Part shown: positions 21,440 to 31,859 of the stretch, in pieces | How positions within the stretch are numbered: position 1 is the stretch's first letter | How the letters are laid out: every line of letters begins with the position of its first letter | Assembly: GCA_015680905.1 (NCBI GenBank) | Contig: CM027378.1 | Span: forward strand, 71,267,501 to 71,331,500 | DNA length: 64,000 nucleotides | Direction: 5' to 3' | From: Coptis chinensis | Lineage: Eukaryota; Streptophyta; Magnoliopsida; Ranunculales; Ranunculaceae | Notes under the pieces: generated by a model | What the model was told of the DNA's origin: nothing | What the model saw: the letters and a program-made list of their open reading frames with translations, nothing else | Databases searched by the model: none | Translations under genes and position numbers: made by a program

Positions 21440-22990
21440 GAGTAGAGTTGTATTCCAAAGTCGGGGAAGCACATCACCGAGCTGAGTTTTGATCCAATAA
21501 GCTCTATTTCCAACGACTTTATGAACTATATATGGGCCTTCCCAAGTTGGGTCAAGCTTGGCTGGTGCTAAGGTCCTTTTGAGGACTAGGTCGTCAGCTT
21601 GGAAAGATCTTGGGACGACCTTCTTGTTGTAAGATTGTTGGATGGTTTGGTGGTACCGAGCTAGGGCTATTGCAACAGTTTCCCTACGCTCTTCTAGGAG
21701 GTCTATCGACTTCTTTGGATAAGATGTTGTCGTTTTCTTCTGATTTGATGATGTCAGAACGTGTAGTTGTGATTGTAAGTTCTGATGGTATTACTGCTTC
21801 TGTTCCGAAGCAAAGTGTGAAAAGAGACTTGTTGGTACTAGCTCGGGTTGTTGTTCTGTATGCCCATAAAATGTTCTCGAGTTGTTCTGGCCATTGGTTT
21901 TTCTTGCTCTCCAACTTCTTTTGGAGATTCTCTTTGATGGATTTGTTTGTGACCTCTGCCTGGCCATTGCTTTGCGCGTATTTAGGTATAGAAAATACTT
22001 GAATGATGCACCACTTTTGTAGAAATGCCTTGACTTGTGTGCTGACAAATTGGGTTCCATTGTCCATGATGAGGGTGTGGGGTAGACCAAATCTTATGAT
22101 GATTGTTTCGGCAATAAACTGCTTCAACACAACGAGAGCAATGGTAAAGAACGCACTAAGAAACGGAGGAATTTGATGTTGGGAGAGATAAAACTGAACC
22201 AAGATAATGTCTGCCTACGTACCCAAGATCTATTATCTAGGGATCAAGTTTCCACATAGTTCCTTATGAAAAATAGTTTGGTATTTATAGAGGTAGAGTA
22301 GAGAGTCCTTGTAGCTCAAGTAATCTTGTAGCTTGAGTAACTGTGATAGACTATAACTCTCAACTGATAATTATCTCTTTGATAAGAAATGAATTTGGAC
22401 ATAAATCAATGTACATTAGTGGCAAGCCATGTGGCTAAGGTTCAGCCTTAGACACATGAGTTAATGGGCCTGTACATCCATGGTATTGCAAATTGGGCTT
22501 TAGCCCTGTTGATTCAATGAATAAAATGGAGACCCCTACTAATGGACGTTTGCCACGTATGTGGGGGTCGAAACAATGATATTGGTCCATATGAAGTTAA
22601 TGATGTGGAATTCGTTGACTTGAACAAGTGGGATTGCCTCAACCCCCACATATGAAAAGTAATATGTGGCTGCAAGGACGTATTTGAGTCCTGTTTCTTT
22701 TGTGAGATAAATGGTCCCATGATGTCTAACCCCCACATATGAAAAGGCCACGGGCTGGCTAGGTTGATCAACTCCCGTGCGGGACTTAGGTGGTTGTGAC
22801 CAAATGTTTGACATTGGTGGCATTTGAGAACATACTTTTTTGCCTCGATGTGCATGCTTGGCCAATAATACCCTTGGGCGATTGCTTTATAAACAAGAGA
22901 TCTTGCTCCTGTATGGTTGCCACATTCGCCGTTGTGAATTTCGTTGAAGATGAGTTGGCCTTCGCGTGGAGTTATTCACCTTAGGTAGGG
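21440..22990 (-). pseudogene. Integrase region of gypsy element B, interrupted by a solo LTR (fossil)
   Basis: The catalytic-core pieces are FGLPHTLIMDNGTQF (second aspartate) and NGQAEVTNKSI (glutamate) on one side of the inserted LTR. WGLDIMGPF and the zinc-binding stretch KCHQCQTFGHN lie on the other side. The C-terminal part towards 21440 reads in short frames. The interrupting LTR is at 22104-22575 with its own target duplication. Confidence 0.85.
22104..22575 (-). repeat. Solo LTR inserted in the integrase of gypsy element B
   Basis: A 472-bp unit starts TGTTTCGGCAATAAAC and ends GGGTCGAAACA, with the exact target duplication ATGAT on both sides (22099-22103 and 22576-22580). It carries CTGCCTACGTACC followed by ATCAAGTTTCCACATAGTTC, the same motif pair as the LTRs of A and B. 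It is therefore related, but not a copy of either. No internal region is left, so it arose by LTR-LTR recombination. Confidence 0.88.
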
Positions 22991-23124
22991 TCCTCTTGCG
23001 GATTTACGGAACAATTGTCCATGATCCCTGATCACGATATACCTGGGAGCGCGAAATTGTATGGCACGAGCATTCCTTGCCTCTGCTGGGAGCTCGACAT
23101 GTAAGATAAATTTCATAAATGGGC

Positions 23125-24060
23125 CTATCTAAGATTGGGTGATCTATCTTTGGATGAGGGCTGGAAGTCCGTGAGGCTGTTGACACTTTCATGTTGGTAG
23201 GCGGGCCTCTCTAGGATGTCAATGTAAATTGTTCTGGGACATGCATCTTGGGTTTTTGAGGCTAAGAAAGCCAAGCTGTCTGCATATCTGTTATCCTCTC
23301 GGGGAATGTGTTCCAAGGAGAATGTTGTGAACGAGCTGATAATATTATTGATGACCTGAGCATACTTGGCTAAGTTTGCTCCATTTGCCACATAATCTTT
23401 GGTGATCTGTTTGATGATTAGTTGTGAGTCACTGTAAGCTTTGAGCTTTCGGACTTGTAATTGTTGTGCCATGCGAGAACAAGTGATTAACGCTTCATAT
23501 TCTGCTTCATTGTTAGATGTTGCGAAATCGATCTTTATTGACTTTTATAGTTGTGTTCCTTCTGGTGAAGTTAACACATCCCCTAGTCCACTACCACTGT
23601 TGTTGCAGGCTCCATCTACGTAGAGCTGCCATGTGTCTGGGTTGGTTGGTTGATGGAGTGAAGTGATGGGCTAAGGTTCCTAGTTGATATCTTCGACGGG
23701 GAAGTTAGTAAGGAAGTTGGCAACGACCTGACCTTTGCGAGACGTTATGGGAAAAAATTCGGTGTGATGTTCTCCGAGTTCTTTAGCCTATTTGGCCATG
23801 AGGGCTGTTTTGTTGGTGGAACTCAAAACCTGCTTGATGGGTACATCTGTTAAGACCTTGCTGCCGTGTGCCTGGAAGTATGGTCGAAACTTGCGAGTAG
23901 AGTATAACAAAGATAACATTGTTTTCTCAATTGGAGAGTGGCGCTTTTCTGAATTTGCCAATGTCTTGCTGGTGAAATAGATTGGTTTTTCGATTCCCTC
24001 GCTTTCGTGAAAGATAACCTAGCTGATGGCAAAATCGGTAGTGGCAAGGTAAAGCCCCAG
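23125..24060 (-). pseudogene. RNase H plus archaeal-type RNase H of gypsy element B (fossil)
   Basis: The second RNase H is seen as LQVRKLKAYSDSQLIIKQIT with FSLEHIPREDNRYADSLAFL behind it. The N-terminal GAxNNxGSG-type start is antisense to about 23580-23630. The first RNase H lies at about 23750-24060 with the usual SSTNKTALMAKxAKELGEH-like content in short frames. The arrangement matches element A. Confidence 0.8.
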
Positions 24061-25020
24061 TGTTTCTCCTTTATTTGGTTTAGACACGACGGGCAGAGTT
24101 GATAGGTAAGACTTCAGGTCGTTGAAAGTTTTGTGGCATTCGTCTGTCTATGTGAATGTTGCGCCATTCTTTTGTATTTGTAGGAACTGTCTACATTTGT
24201 CAGATGGATGCGAGATGAATCTGTTGAGGGCTGAAACCATGCCAGATAGCTTGTGTATTTGTTGTTTGGAAGTTGGTTATGGCATTTCAAGGAGAGCTCG
24301 TATTTGTCCTGGATTTGCTTCAATGCTTCGTTGTGAGACGAGGTATCCTAAGAATTTTCCTGAGGCTACCTCAAATACGTATTTTGCTGGGTTGAGCTTC
24401 ATTTTGTTGTGGCGCAATCTTCCAAAGGCTTCTTGTAGGTGAGAAATGTGGTCGCCCGCCTTGGTGCTTTTGACTACCATGTCGTCTATGTAGACTTCCA
24501 TAGTGTCGCCCAGCATGTCTTTGAACATTTTTGTGACAAGTCTCTGGTAGGTCGCGCCGGCGTTCTTCAAGCCGAATGGTAGGACATTGTAGCAGAACGT
24601 TCCTTGTTCGGTTATGAAGGACGTCTTTTCCTGGTCCTATTTTGCAAGTGGTATCTGATTGTATCCGCTATATGCGTCCATAAATGATAAAAGTTCATGA
24701 CCGCAAGTTTGGCCTACCAGTATATCAATCTTGGGTAGGGGGAAGCTTTCTTTTGGTCAATACTTGTTGACGTTGGTGAAATCGATGCAGAGTCGTACCT
24801 ATCCATTTTTCTTAGGAACGACTACAATGTTAGCTAACAAGGTCGGGTATTTGACCTCTCTAATGAATCCAACCTTTTTGAGCTTTTTTATCTCTTCATT
24901 AATGGCTTTTTGAAATTTAAGTACTAGTTTCTGAGGTCATTGCTTGATAGGCTTTATAGTTGGATCTATATTTAATTTGTGGCAAGCAACCTGAGGGTCA
25001 ATTCCTGGCATATCGATATA
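24061..25020 (-). pseudogene. Reverse transcriptase region of gypsy element B (fossil)
   Basis: Residues KNAGATYQRLVTKMFKDMLG followed by VYIDDMVVKS (24277-24570) are the palm motif of Ty3/gypsy RT, with the YIDD box. HISHLQEAFGRLRHNKMKLN and YVFEVASGKFLGYLVS follow in standard order. The fingers region lies at 24600-25020. Confidence 0.88.
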
Positions 25021-25079
25021 CGACCAAGCAAAAATATCTTTATTGAGAGATAAAAAATTGACAAGTTGCTCCTACATAA

Positions 25080-25720
25080 ACAAATTTTGGGTCATCATTT
25101 ATGCCCAAATTGACTTTCTCTCCTAGTTCGACTTGTGCTTGTTTTTCCTTGAGCTTGTATGTTGTTGGTGCTAGAAGGCTAGAAGCTTGAGGATCTTGCA
25201 ACTTTGGGATGTCGTTTGTCTTGACGACCTGAGTTTTGGCCTTGGTTGTTGTGCTTACTTGATTGCATAAATGAGCTTCTAGTTGGTTGCTTCTGAGCTC
25301 CATGATACCTCAGGGTCCGGGGAACCACAGGACTTGGTGTAAGATTGATGGAACTACTTGGATCTTGTGAATCCACCTGCATCCTAGGATGGCAGTGTAC
25401 AATGACTTGACATCTATCACACTGAAGCGTGTTGAGGTCTTAACCATGTCCTCCTTTTCTCCAATTGAGACTGGTAGGATAATGTCTCCAATGGCATCTG
25501 TTTGGTCTCCATTGAACCCGTAGAGTGGTGCATTTGACTATATCATCACCGAGTCTGGTAGGTGCATATCCTTGTATGTTTGGTAGAAAAAGATGTCGCA
25601 GGAGCTACCTAGATCAATTAGGACCTGCTTGATTGTCCATTTGCTGATCTTGACGTGCACTACCAGAGCATCATTATGGGGTAGGCACACCTTGTCGAGA
25701 TATTCTTCGGTGAACGATAT
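25080..25720 (-). pseudogene. Protease region of gypsy element B (fossil)
   Basis: The frame at 25538-26038 contains KWTIKQVLIDLGSSCDIFFY, a retropepsin-type active-site stretch. The LGR-W and PSILHQVL-type downstream block is antisense to about 25320-25400. The arrangement matches element A at 12399-13050. Confidence 0.75.
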
Positions 25721-26807
25721 TGCTGTCATAGTTTGAAAGCTGGTAGGAGTGATCACTTCAGCTTTGTGGGATAGGTGGTAGATTTCTTGCAGTGCTTTTA
25801 TGCACCAGCGTTTTTCATGACCGGAGGTCTCGTTGCTGGAGGTGTCTGTAATCATGTGGATTACCTTTTCCTCATCGTGATCGGAGGAGTGCTGTCGTCT
25901 GTTTTGCCTCGACCAACCTTGAGATTTAAATCGTCGGGCTGTTCTGCTTCTGCTCGCTCCTTCTGCGTGCAGGTCGTTCATGACTACGACTCCTGCTTCC
26001 ATTACATTCAATTTATGCATGAGGTCGCTTTCTGGCATGAACTTTTTCAGCTTTCACTCTTCGACTAAGTCTTGGAGGTAGTGCTTTACGCTCCAACATT
26101 CATCTGTGTCATGGTGATGGAGTTTGTGGAAGTGGTAGTATGGGCGTCCTGCAGGTATTGCTATCACCTTGTTAATGTTTGGTTTGAAGTAATGTACTGT
26201 ATATATCTTCTTCAGGATGTGGCCTAGCGTTCTGGAGAAGTTGGAGAATTCTCTCTTGGTGTAAGATGGCTTTTGGAAGTTAGTGCTCTTGTTGTTGCCG
26301 AAGTATTGCTTGCTTTCTTTAGGTCCCCATTTGTCACTTACTGCAAGGACTTCTTTGCCTTTGTGCTGGGCCATCCATTTTTCGTACTTCATGTACTTGT
26401 CGACTCTGTGGTATAGGTTGTCTAGACGTTCTGGCTTATTGCGTATGAGAGACCCTACTAGCTCAGAATCGTCTAGGAGGGGATTGGTGAATGTCGAGGT
26501 TGCAAAGTTGTCTTTGAGGCCTGACTCCATTGATTGTAGTTCCTTTTTGAGATGTCCTAAGAAAGCACAAATAGTCTTGTCGTGTGCTTGCTTCAGCTGG
26601 AACAACGAGTCTAGGTCGGCTTGCTTCTTCCTGTTGTGGACGAACTCTGCTGTGAATGTCTCATCCAGCTTGTCGAAGTTGTGGATTGAATAAGGAGTTA
26701 GCGTGTAGAACCAGTCTAATGCTTCGTCCTTCAAGCTGGGTGGAAAGAGTTTGCATTTTATGTAGTCAAAGTCTGGAGCGTTGTAGAGCGGCAAGATTTG
26801 GCTGAAA
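25721..26807 (-). pseudogene. Gag region of gypsy element B, part on the left of the CACTA insertion (fossil)
   Basis: The frame 26054-26807 carries KCKLFPPSLKDEALDWFYTL, FTAEFVHNRKKQADLDSLFQ, FLGHLKKELQSMESGLKDNF and the HFHKLHHHDTDECWSVKHYL His/Cys stretch. All are typical of Tat Gag and homologous to element A. The CACTA border is at 26808; the N-terminal part is at 38940-39316. Confidence 0.85.
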
Positions 26808-26819
26808 CACAACACCATA

Positions 26820-27180
26820 ATAGCCTATTTGTAACGGATATGCATCCGTTACAAAAAATATTAGTAATGGTTATCTTGTGTTGACACAAAAGCGTGACAA
26901 ATATTAGTAACGGATATCTGTAACACTTATTATCCGTTACAAAAATTACTAACCGTTATAAAGTGTCACTGAAATTAATTTTAGTAATAGATACTTAACC
27001 GTTAGAAGTTATTAGTAATGGTTACTAAATTTGTTTATCCTCAGTCAGTAACAGATATAAGTGTCACTTTGATTTTCTGTTGCTAACGGTTCCTTATCCG
27101 TTACTAGTGAATTTTCATTGTATAAAAAAAAATTATGTTGCTAACGGTTACTTTTCCATTACTAACGAATTTTCATTATA
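26820..27180. repeat. CACTA subterminal repeats, left end
   Basis: Repeated GTAACGGATA, ATCCGTTAC, AACCGTTA and CTAACGGTT words in both orientations, roughly a dozen in 350 bp. In CACTA elements such arrays bind the TNPA-type protein; that role here follows from the family. Confidence 0.8.
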
Positions 27181-27437
27181 TATAAAAAAAAAATAAAATA
27201 AAAAAAATAAAAAAAATAAAAATGGTTTCTCTAGCCATTTTATATGTGGGCCATCTGAGAAGCACATAATTCCAATACACAATTAATAAGCTTTCGATCA
27301 AACCAATATTGTTTTTCGAGTACATTAGGAGGAAAGGAAAAGCATACCAAGCACACTTGGAGACTCAATTCTTCTGGGAATTCTTCATAAATAGTGAAAG
27401 AATATCAGAAGATAGCAGTATGAAGGGGTGTAAAAAG

Positions 27438-27680
27438 GAATAACAATTCGATTAAATCATTTTTTGAAGCTACCGAACTGTTGTTGTTGGCCAAGGCTTG
27501 AGAAGAATTCCTCTCCACCTCCAACCTCGGCAGAAAATTCCAAAAGGGATCTACCGAGGCCCGATCCACTTCCCATGGCTCAGCCCATGTGAGTTGCAGG
27601 AGGTCCCTTTTCCTTCTCATCGGATCCATCACTGATTCCACTAACAATTCCAATATATGCTAAATCTTCTTGGCTGCAGT
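27438..27680 (-). pseudogene. Unrecognised protein C-terminus, probably a captured host exon
   Basis: One minus-strand frame reads QEDLAYIGIVSGISDGSDE, KEKGPPATHMG, an in-frame TGA, then GSGSGLGRSLLEFSAEVGGG, FFSSLGQQQQFGSFKK and a stop. The acidic-then-Gly-rich composition and a preceding GGGACTGCAG, which could be a splice acceptor, make it look like a real last exon. The element has no reason to encode it. I do not recognise the protein. Other frames over the same bases are less gene-like. Confidence 0.4.
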
Positions 27681-27693
27681 CCCAACACAAACC

Positions 27694-27933
27694 TGTTAGG
27701 ACCTGGGCACACCCGCCAGGCCTGGGCCTCCGCGCCCATGGGATAACTAGTACCGATATTGTCCCCCACTTAACCACCCATTGGGCTTGGGCCACATCTT
27801 GGCCATGGGTGTGGGGTTTTATCTTAAAAGGCCTCGGTACTAGTTAGTGAGCTTCCCACTTTATCAACCCATGATGAACTCCTTTCTTGTTCAATGTGGG
27901 ACTATTTCTTTTTTCGGTCCACACACTCTAACA
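27694..27933 (+). repeat. Solo LTR, 240 bp (TRIM-like family)
   Basis: It starts TGTTAGGACC and ends CACACTCTAACA, with the exact target duplication AAACC on both sides (27689-27693 and 27934-27938). The interior holds ACTAGTACCGATATTGTCCC and CGGTACTAGTT, an inverted pair about 100 bp apart, plus TTCAATGTGGGAC near the end. A diverged family member lies at 1731-1893. Confidence 0.9.
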
Positions 27934-27938
27934 AAACC

Positions 27939-28826
27939 CAGGCAATCAAAGAAACAAAATACTAGTTAGAGATATTTACAACTTTCATACTTCAACAATG
28001 TGACCCTAAATTCATGAATCATTAGACAAACACCACGCTCAAAACGTCACACCCAGATGGACAATGACTTTTCATGGTGTATTTGTGTCTAGGGTAATAA
28101 GGAGTTACATGTTTCAAAAAGGATGTATATCCCAAGTTGTGAGATTTGTTAACACTCCAAACTAGAAAGGTTCCGAGCTTACTCATTGGCCTGCCAAGTA
28201 CGTTAAAAGGAGCTATGATCAAAGGAGCTATGATCGCTAGTGAATTAAGACATTACATCTATGGTGATGGAATATTTTCAAAATATGCAGATAATCCAGT
28301 CTATTAAGGTGCAATATTTTCGTAAGTTGTGTCCAAAGCTGCATGTATTATAAGTGAACACCGTATTAACTGCCTCGAGATTTCAAGTACAAGATTTTAG
28401 TTGATCAAGCATGCCAAAGCTTTAGAAAATGTTATATAGAATAGTGTCATATCTTTCCCTCATAATCAACGCCCAAGGGGATATGCATAAATGAGGTGTT
28501 TTACAATCGAAATCAAATTAATCGCAAATGATATACCACAACATGGAAATAGTCAAATTAACAAAGAAGAAGACTAATCAGTCAATCCAAGCCTCTACCC
28601 ATAAAAATAAAAAAAAGATTTTGGGGCCATTTCTTTCCAGGGTGCAAATTGAGAGACTTTTACTCCAAGAAAAGTGACATGGGTCCCTAGGTGGATGCCT
28701 GAAAGCCTAACTAGCCTAGTTGTAGTGGTTCACTTGGCCCCATACATACATTATGATGTTACCAGAATACATTAGATTTATGACTGATAAGATTCTTTGG
28801 TCCTTTTTCTTGCAAATAGAAACTAA
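27939..28826. other. CACTA interior without a recognisable gene
   Basis: This is AT-rich, and short frames on both strands show no family resemblance. It could be intron or untranslated sequence of the captured fragment above, or plain filler. Confidence 0.4.
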
Positions 28827-29281
28827 GAGCATCTCTAGGTGGACGTATCCGTGGTCGCATTCTTCAAATTTGAAGAAATGCGTCGGAATTTCCCGGAATT
28901 CCAACTCTAGGTGGTCGCATTCGTGGTCGCATCACCTGCTTGTTCGCATTCTTGTTCGCAAATTTGGCAATTTGGATGCGGATGCGGAGCGACATTAGTA
29001 ATGTCGCGCGCCATTACTAATGTCGCGCAACTTTATTGACTTTGACCCACAACCAAGGCGCGCCATTATCACTGTCGCGCGCCACTACTACTGGCGTGCG
29101 CCACTCCTAATGTCGCGTGCTCCAACGGGCAAAAAACGGGCAAAAAACGGCCTGATTTCTACCTTCTATATCTACACTCATCTCCTTCTTCATTGTACAC
29201 ACACTCAACTCAAACATTTGTATCAAACAACTCAACCATTTCACATCAATCCTTAACAAACAACACACACATTGCGAAAAA

Positions 29282-29980
29282 ATGGATCATGAAGTATATG
29301 AGATATTTCCGCTTAAGTCTTCATCTTCATCTTCATCTTCATCTTCATCGTCGTCTTCTTCTTCATCTCCTCCAGCGGAAGACTCGGTAGATAGTCTTGA
29401 TGAAGAATTTGTTAATGCCATGCCTCTTATGAAACACACTTTGGCTGTACTTGCACAAGCACAAGTACATGCTCCGAAGGCACCACATGGTGGTTCAAAG
29501 AAGGGTCGAAAAATTAAACATAGAAAATATGCTCTGACTTTGGAAATCTTGAAGAACAACTACTTCGCCGTCGATCGTCCGTCTTTCGAAGAGGATTTCA
29601 AACGGCGCTTTAGATGAAAAATCTTTATTTGTTCACATCTTCAACGATATTCAAACTCATTTTAAGTTTTTCAGCCTAAAGTTAACAATCTTTGGTAAAC
29701 CACGGTATAGATCCTCTGGTCAAGGTGGCTGCGACTTTCGCGTATTCTTGGTTATGGCACGATTAATGTCGATCAACTTGACGATCAATTATACATTTCG
29801 AGCAAAGTGGAAACCAGGCGTTGAGGCATTTACGTGATGCAATTATCAAATTGTACGGTTCAGTCTACTTGCGAAGGCCAAATATTGCAGATACAGAACG
29901 CTTGCTTGCACATTCTGCCACACTCTGGAATTCAGTGCTACATCTCAACGGATTACCTAATCCTATACTCAAACCAGATA
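29282..29980 (+). pseudogene. Truncated ALP1-like (Harbinger DDE) transposase
   Basis: The protein starts MDHEVYEIFPL followed by a Ser run (a TCA/TCT microsatellite) and an acidic stretch. It ends in KYALTLEILKNNYFAVDRPS and FEEDFKRRFR, the standard ...LxxDYF-x3-P-x-FRRRFR start of ALP1-like/Harbinger transposases. After a stop and a large internal loss, 29821-29900 reads LRDAIIKLYGSVYLRRPNIA plus DTERLL, the family's AxxxFCDAVIxLYGxxYLRxPNxxD block. The DDE catalytic core is missing altogether. The antisense plant-mobile-domain fragment begins about where the transposase resemblance stops. Confidence 0.7.
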
Positions 29981-30646
29981 TCATGCAAAAATCTAATGGA
30001 GTGAAGCCCAACTCTCCCTGAGGGAAGTGAAAAGTATGTGTACTATCCCACCATCTCTCAACTAAACCATTAATAACTCCCTGAATGTCAGTCTTATTGT
30101 AAGGGATGTCAACTAGATGAGCAAAAGGAGTCGCTAAAATTGCATCTCTAACATGGTCAAGTGCACCGACTTTCTTAATATCATCCCACCACGTCCTAAG
30201 CGCACGTGGAGTGCACCGAACCCGATACATAACACATCTCTGATGTACGCAAAATGAAACTAAAATTAAAAAAATAAAAATAAAAATATACGTATTGTAT
30301 TGAACTACTAAAATTAACTACTACTACTACTAATTTATGAAATTAAAATACATACCTGTTGTTCAAGAACAACTCTTGAGACATGCCTTTCATGAAACCT
30401 CTTAGACACCGGCCTAAGATGGCTGAAATCAATAGCCTCCGCAGGAAATTCAAAATCGACTTGCTGATATTGAAGCAGCAATGGATCGTCAGCCTCAGCT
30501 CCTTGATTTCCAGCTCCGGAAGTGGTTGGTTCATCATCTAGATCACCACTGGGATTATCCCAAATGTATGCACTGTTTTCTTCTTCCTCACCGCCACCAC
30601 TCCATCGTGTTTGGTTATTATAGACGGATTCGTCGTCGGAACTCAT
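29920..30646 (-). CDS. Plant mobile domain (MAIN/MAIL1-like) protein fragment, two exons
   Basis: Exon 1 (30646-30356) starts MSSDDESVYNNQTRWSGGG, is acidic, and ends HLRPVSKRFHERHVSRVVLE then QQ. A 116-bp intron (30355-30240, GTATGT..CAG) joins it in frame to exon 2: ALRTWWDDIKKVGALDHV, FAHLVDIPYN, LVERWWDSTHTFHFPQGE and LGFTPLDFCMISGLSIG. The block V-x-RW-x-ETHTFHFP-x-GE-x-TLxD-x-GLxxG is the core of the plant mobile domain found in MAIN and MAIL1 and in some transposons. Homology fades at about 29930, in the antisense of the transposase. The remaining frame to 29865 is therefore probably not native, and the domain's C-terminal half is missing. The start at 30646 was chosen over an upstream ATG at 30700, whose extra residues are hydrophobic and non-family. 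No stop interrupts the two exons. Whether it is expressed is unknown. Confidence 0.72.
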
Positions 30647-30946
30647 TTTTTTCCTACTAACTAGAGTGAATGAGTTGAAAAAAAAATTGTAAAATGACAA
30701 AAGTCCGACTGTCGCGCGACATTAAATAAAACACAGCACGCGACATTAGTCTTGGGGCGCCGATTAGACACGTCGCTACGACAATGGGCGATCCACGCCA
30801 TTACTAATGTCGCGCAGGTGGGTCCCCAATAAATTTTATGCACCATTTAATTTGCGACCACCTAGAGTTGGTCGAAATTTGCTATCAAATTGTGTGGTAG
30901 CATTCTTCAAATTTGAAGAGTATGCTACCACCACCTAGAGATGCTC

Positions 30947-31331
30947 TAAGACAGAGCTAACTTTTTTCATTTTCATTTATATCAAGCATATGCATTCCTC
31001 TTGAGTGCTTTATTCTATCATCCCATGTTCCTTTACAAGGAAGCTATGTTCTCAGGAGCGAGGTGCTAGGTTTCCCATGTCCCGCTCAAGCGACGCTTTT
31101 GCAACAATCAACAAAATTGTTCAGTTTAACTAAAATATGCCGCCTTTGACAGCATAGCATCTGCCGTTACTGGACTTGTGGGGTTGTCTGTCCCTTCTTT
31201 TAAGTCCAACTTATGATAACTATATAAATTATTTCTCCAAGCAATTTCCAAATTAATTCAACCTCGTGGTCATACTGGCAATAAAACATAAAATACAAAA
31301 GTACAAGGGGATTCCAACTTGTATGAAATAA

Positions 31332-31368
<37 letters not shown>

Positions 31369-31600
31369 GGGAACATGGTCCTTTTTCTTTGTAGGAGAGG
31401 AGAAGTGATCTAAAGTGAAGAACAGAAAAATAGAGTGGAGAGAGGTTGGTGAAGAAAAAAAAAAAAAGTAGGAGAGAACTAGAGGAGAAGAAGTGAAGAA
31501 TAGAAGAAGAGAGTAGAGAGGCTGGAGAAGAAAAAGAAAAAAAATAGGAGTGTAGGAACGTACCTTGAGAAAAAGAAAATTCTGAGCTAGAGGCTATTAC
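30947..31600. other. CACTA interior; no gene recognised
   Basis: 31380-31560 is a purine-rich plus-strand tract (GAGAGG, GAAGAAG), so the Ser/Phe-rich frame opposite it is compositional. The rest is unremarkable AT-rich sequence, plausibly intron of the captured transporter next to it. Confidence 0.4.
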
Positions 31601-31610
31601 TACCACGTAC

Positions 31611-31859
31611 CACAAGAAGAGAGCATCTTCCAGCTTTATCGACTAAACTTATACCAATTGCAGTTACTACGACCTGTAAATCAGTACGTATTAGACATAC
31701 ATCAACTTTGAAGATAAAGAATGGTATGGGTATTACAATATTAAAGGGATCTACTTATAACAAAGTTTAGGAGGTATATATTTACCTGCAGTAGCGAAAA
31801 TTCCGCTCGTATAGAAACATACTCCATTTATTCCTCCAAATTGTTGGCAAACCATCAAT
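31611..31859 (-). pseudogene. Two captured exons of an ERD6-like sugar transporter
   Basis: ERD6-like proteins are tonoplast or plasma-membrane monosaccharide carriers of the major facilitator superfamily. On the minus strand, exon a (31859-31786) reads LMVCQQFGGINGVCFYTSGI-type sequence (MVCQQFGGINGV, FYTSGIFATA), the QQFGGINGVxFY block of transmembrane helix 7. It is framed by GATCAG| and |GTAAATA. Exon b (31674-31611) reads VVVTAIGISLVDKAGRCSLL, the VDKAGRRPLLL loop, framed by TTTACAG| and |GTACGT. The two exons are in native order with an intron between. I find no other exons of the gene here. It is probably captured by the CACTA from a host gene and is far too short to function. Confidence 0.72.

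Larger units (their letters stand above)
28827..30946 (+). mobile_element. PIF/Harbinger element carrying a captured plant-mobile-domain gene fragment
   Basis: The ends are GAGCATCTCTAGGTGG on the left and the same sequence read inward on the right, with the TAA duplication exact on both sides (28824-28826 and 30947-30949). This is a 2,120-bp PIF/Harbinger element. GTCGCGCG/CATTA words repeat near both ends (28985-29115 and 30705-30815). It contains a decayed ALP1-like transposase on the plus strand (29282 to about 29980) and a two-exon plant-mobile-domain gene fragment on the minus strand (30646 to about 29920). It cannot encode a full transposase, so it would move only with help. Confidence 0.9.

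Noticed and set aside
29287-29559. Minus-strand frame with a run of Asp and Glu
   Set aside because: Antisense of the Ser-coding microsatellite in the ALP1-like transposase fragment.
31364-31615. Minus-strand Ser/Phe-rich frame
   Set aside because: Opposite a purine-rich tract; only the last bases overlap the real captured exon at 31611-31674, in a different frame.
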